NCBI GenBank assembly: GCA_964389025.1
Contig: CAYMCQ010000053.1
Coordinates: 1 to 29,689, forward strand
Length of the DNA stretch: 29,689 nt
Source: CAYMCQ01 sp964389025
GTDB lineage: Bacteria; Verrucomicrobiota; Verrucomicrobiia; Limisphaerales; CAYMCQ01
Direction of reading: 5' to 3'
Shown: positions 29,641-29,689 of the stretch, piece by piece
Numbering within the stretch: the first letter of the stretch is position 1
Layout: every line of letters starts with the position of its first letter
The notes under the pieces: generated by a model
Database searches by the model: none
Told to the model about the DNA's origin: nothing
The model's input: the letters and a program-made list of their open reading frames with translations, nothing else
Program-made: the position numbers and the translations under genes

Positions 29641-29651
29641 TTCATAGGAAA

Positions 29652-29672
29652 TCCTCCGGCTCTGCCGGAGGA
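29652..29672. repeat. Perfect 9-bp hairpin after the HAD gene
   Basis: TCCTCCGGC (29652-29660), loop TCT, GCCGGAGGA (29664-29672). There is no U-tract, so it looks like a dispersed palindromic unit with possible transcript-end function rather than a classical terminator. The rest of the window to 29689 shows nothing more. Confidence 0.82.
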
Positions 29673-29689
29673 CTCCCGAAGTTTGACAG

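Overview
The window most likely comes from a Gram-negative member of the Verrucomicrobiota, probably the Pedosphaera/Limisphaera-type lineage (former subdivision 3). This is inferred from gene content. It has lipid A genes with a fused LpxC-FabZ, together with an McsA-McsB-ClpC module more familiar from Gram-positives. It also has a Tat-exported Gfo/Idh/MocA oxidoreductase paired with a DUF1080 protein, an Ig-like secreted protein with a C-terminal FQRYYRAV-type tail, and many palindromic intergenic repeats. No 16S rRNA or marker phylogeny is available here, so the placement is tentative.

Layout. From 1 to 11 kb the DNA looks like stable chromosome. Minus-strand genes are rsmI, an acidic amino acid symporter, lpxA and lpxC/fabZ. 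A divergent GYF-like plus cyclic-nucleotide-binding protein follows. A convergent terminator then separates it from a long minus-strand run transcribed ilvE, DUF4160, DUF2442, mcsA, mcsB, clpC. A plus-strand tRNA-Glu(UUC) sits at 11.03 kb.

From 11.1 to 18.3 kb is a type I restriction-modification locus, transcribed hsdR, hsdM, hsdS and then a PRiA4_ORF3 gene. hsdR is interrupted by one in-frame TAA. Between hsdM and hsdS lie a frameshifted GxxExxY gene and a ParE-type toxin-antitoxin pair. Each unit there is separated by one copy of the same roughly 70-bp palindromic repeat.

From 18.3 to 24.4 kb there are a Sel1-repeat exported protein, the Gfo/Idh plus DUF1080 pair, a Spy-like periplasmic protein, a cyclophilin, a small ORF and a Nudix hydrolase. 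Two of these coding regions carry in-frame repeat insertions.

From 24.4 to 29.7 kb is a decaying accessory zone. It contains an intact toxin-antitoxin pair, an orphan antitoxin cut off by a palindrome, a secreted Ig-like protein with an AT-rich N-terminal half, a truncated creatininase, small coiled-coil and TPR proteins, a third toxin-antitoxin pair with a frameshifted toxin, and a HAD phosphatase. No stretch over 300 bases lacks an assignment. The longest gaps without a gene are 26969-27260, filled by a hairpin repeat array, and 4264-4531, which holds only a possible small membrane ORF.

Main message: the first 11 kb is compact and nearly repeat-free. The rest holds about ten families of palindromic repeats sitting at gene ends, inside genes and at truncation points. 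The most unusual structure is the repeat-partitioned cargo inside the hsd operon.
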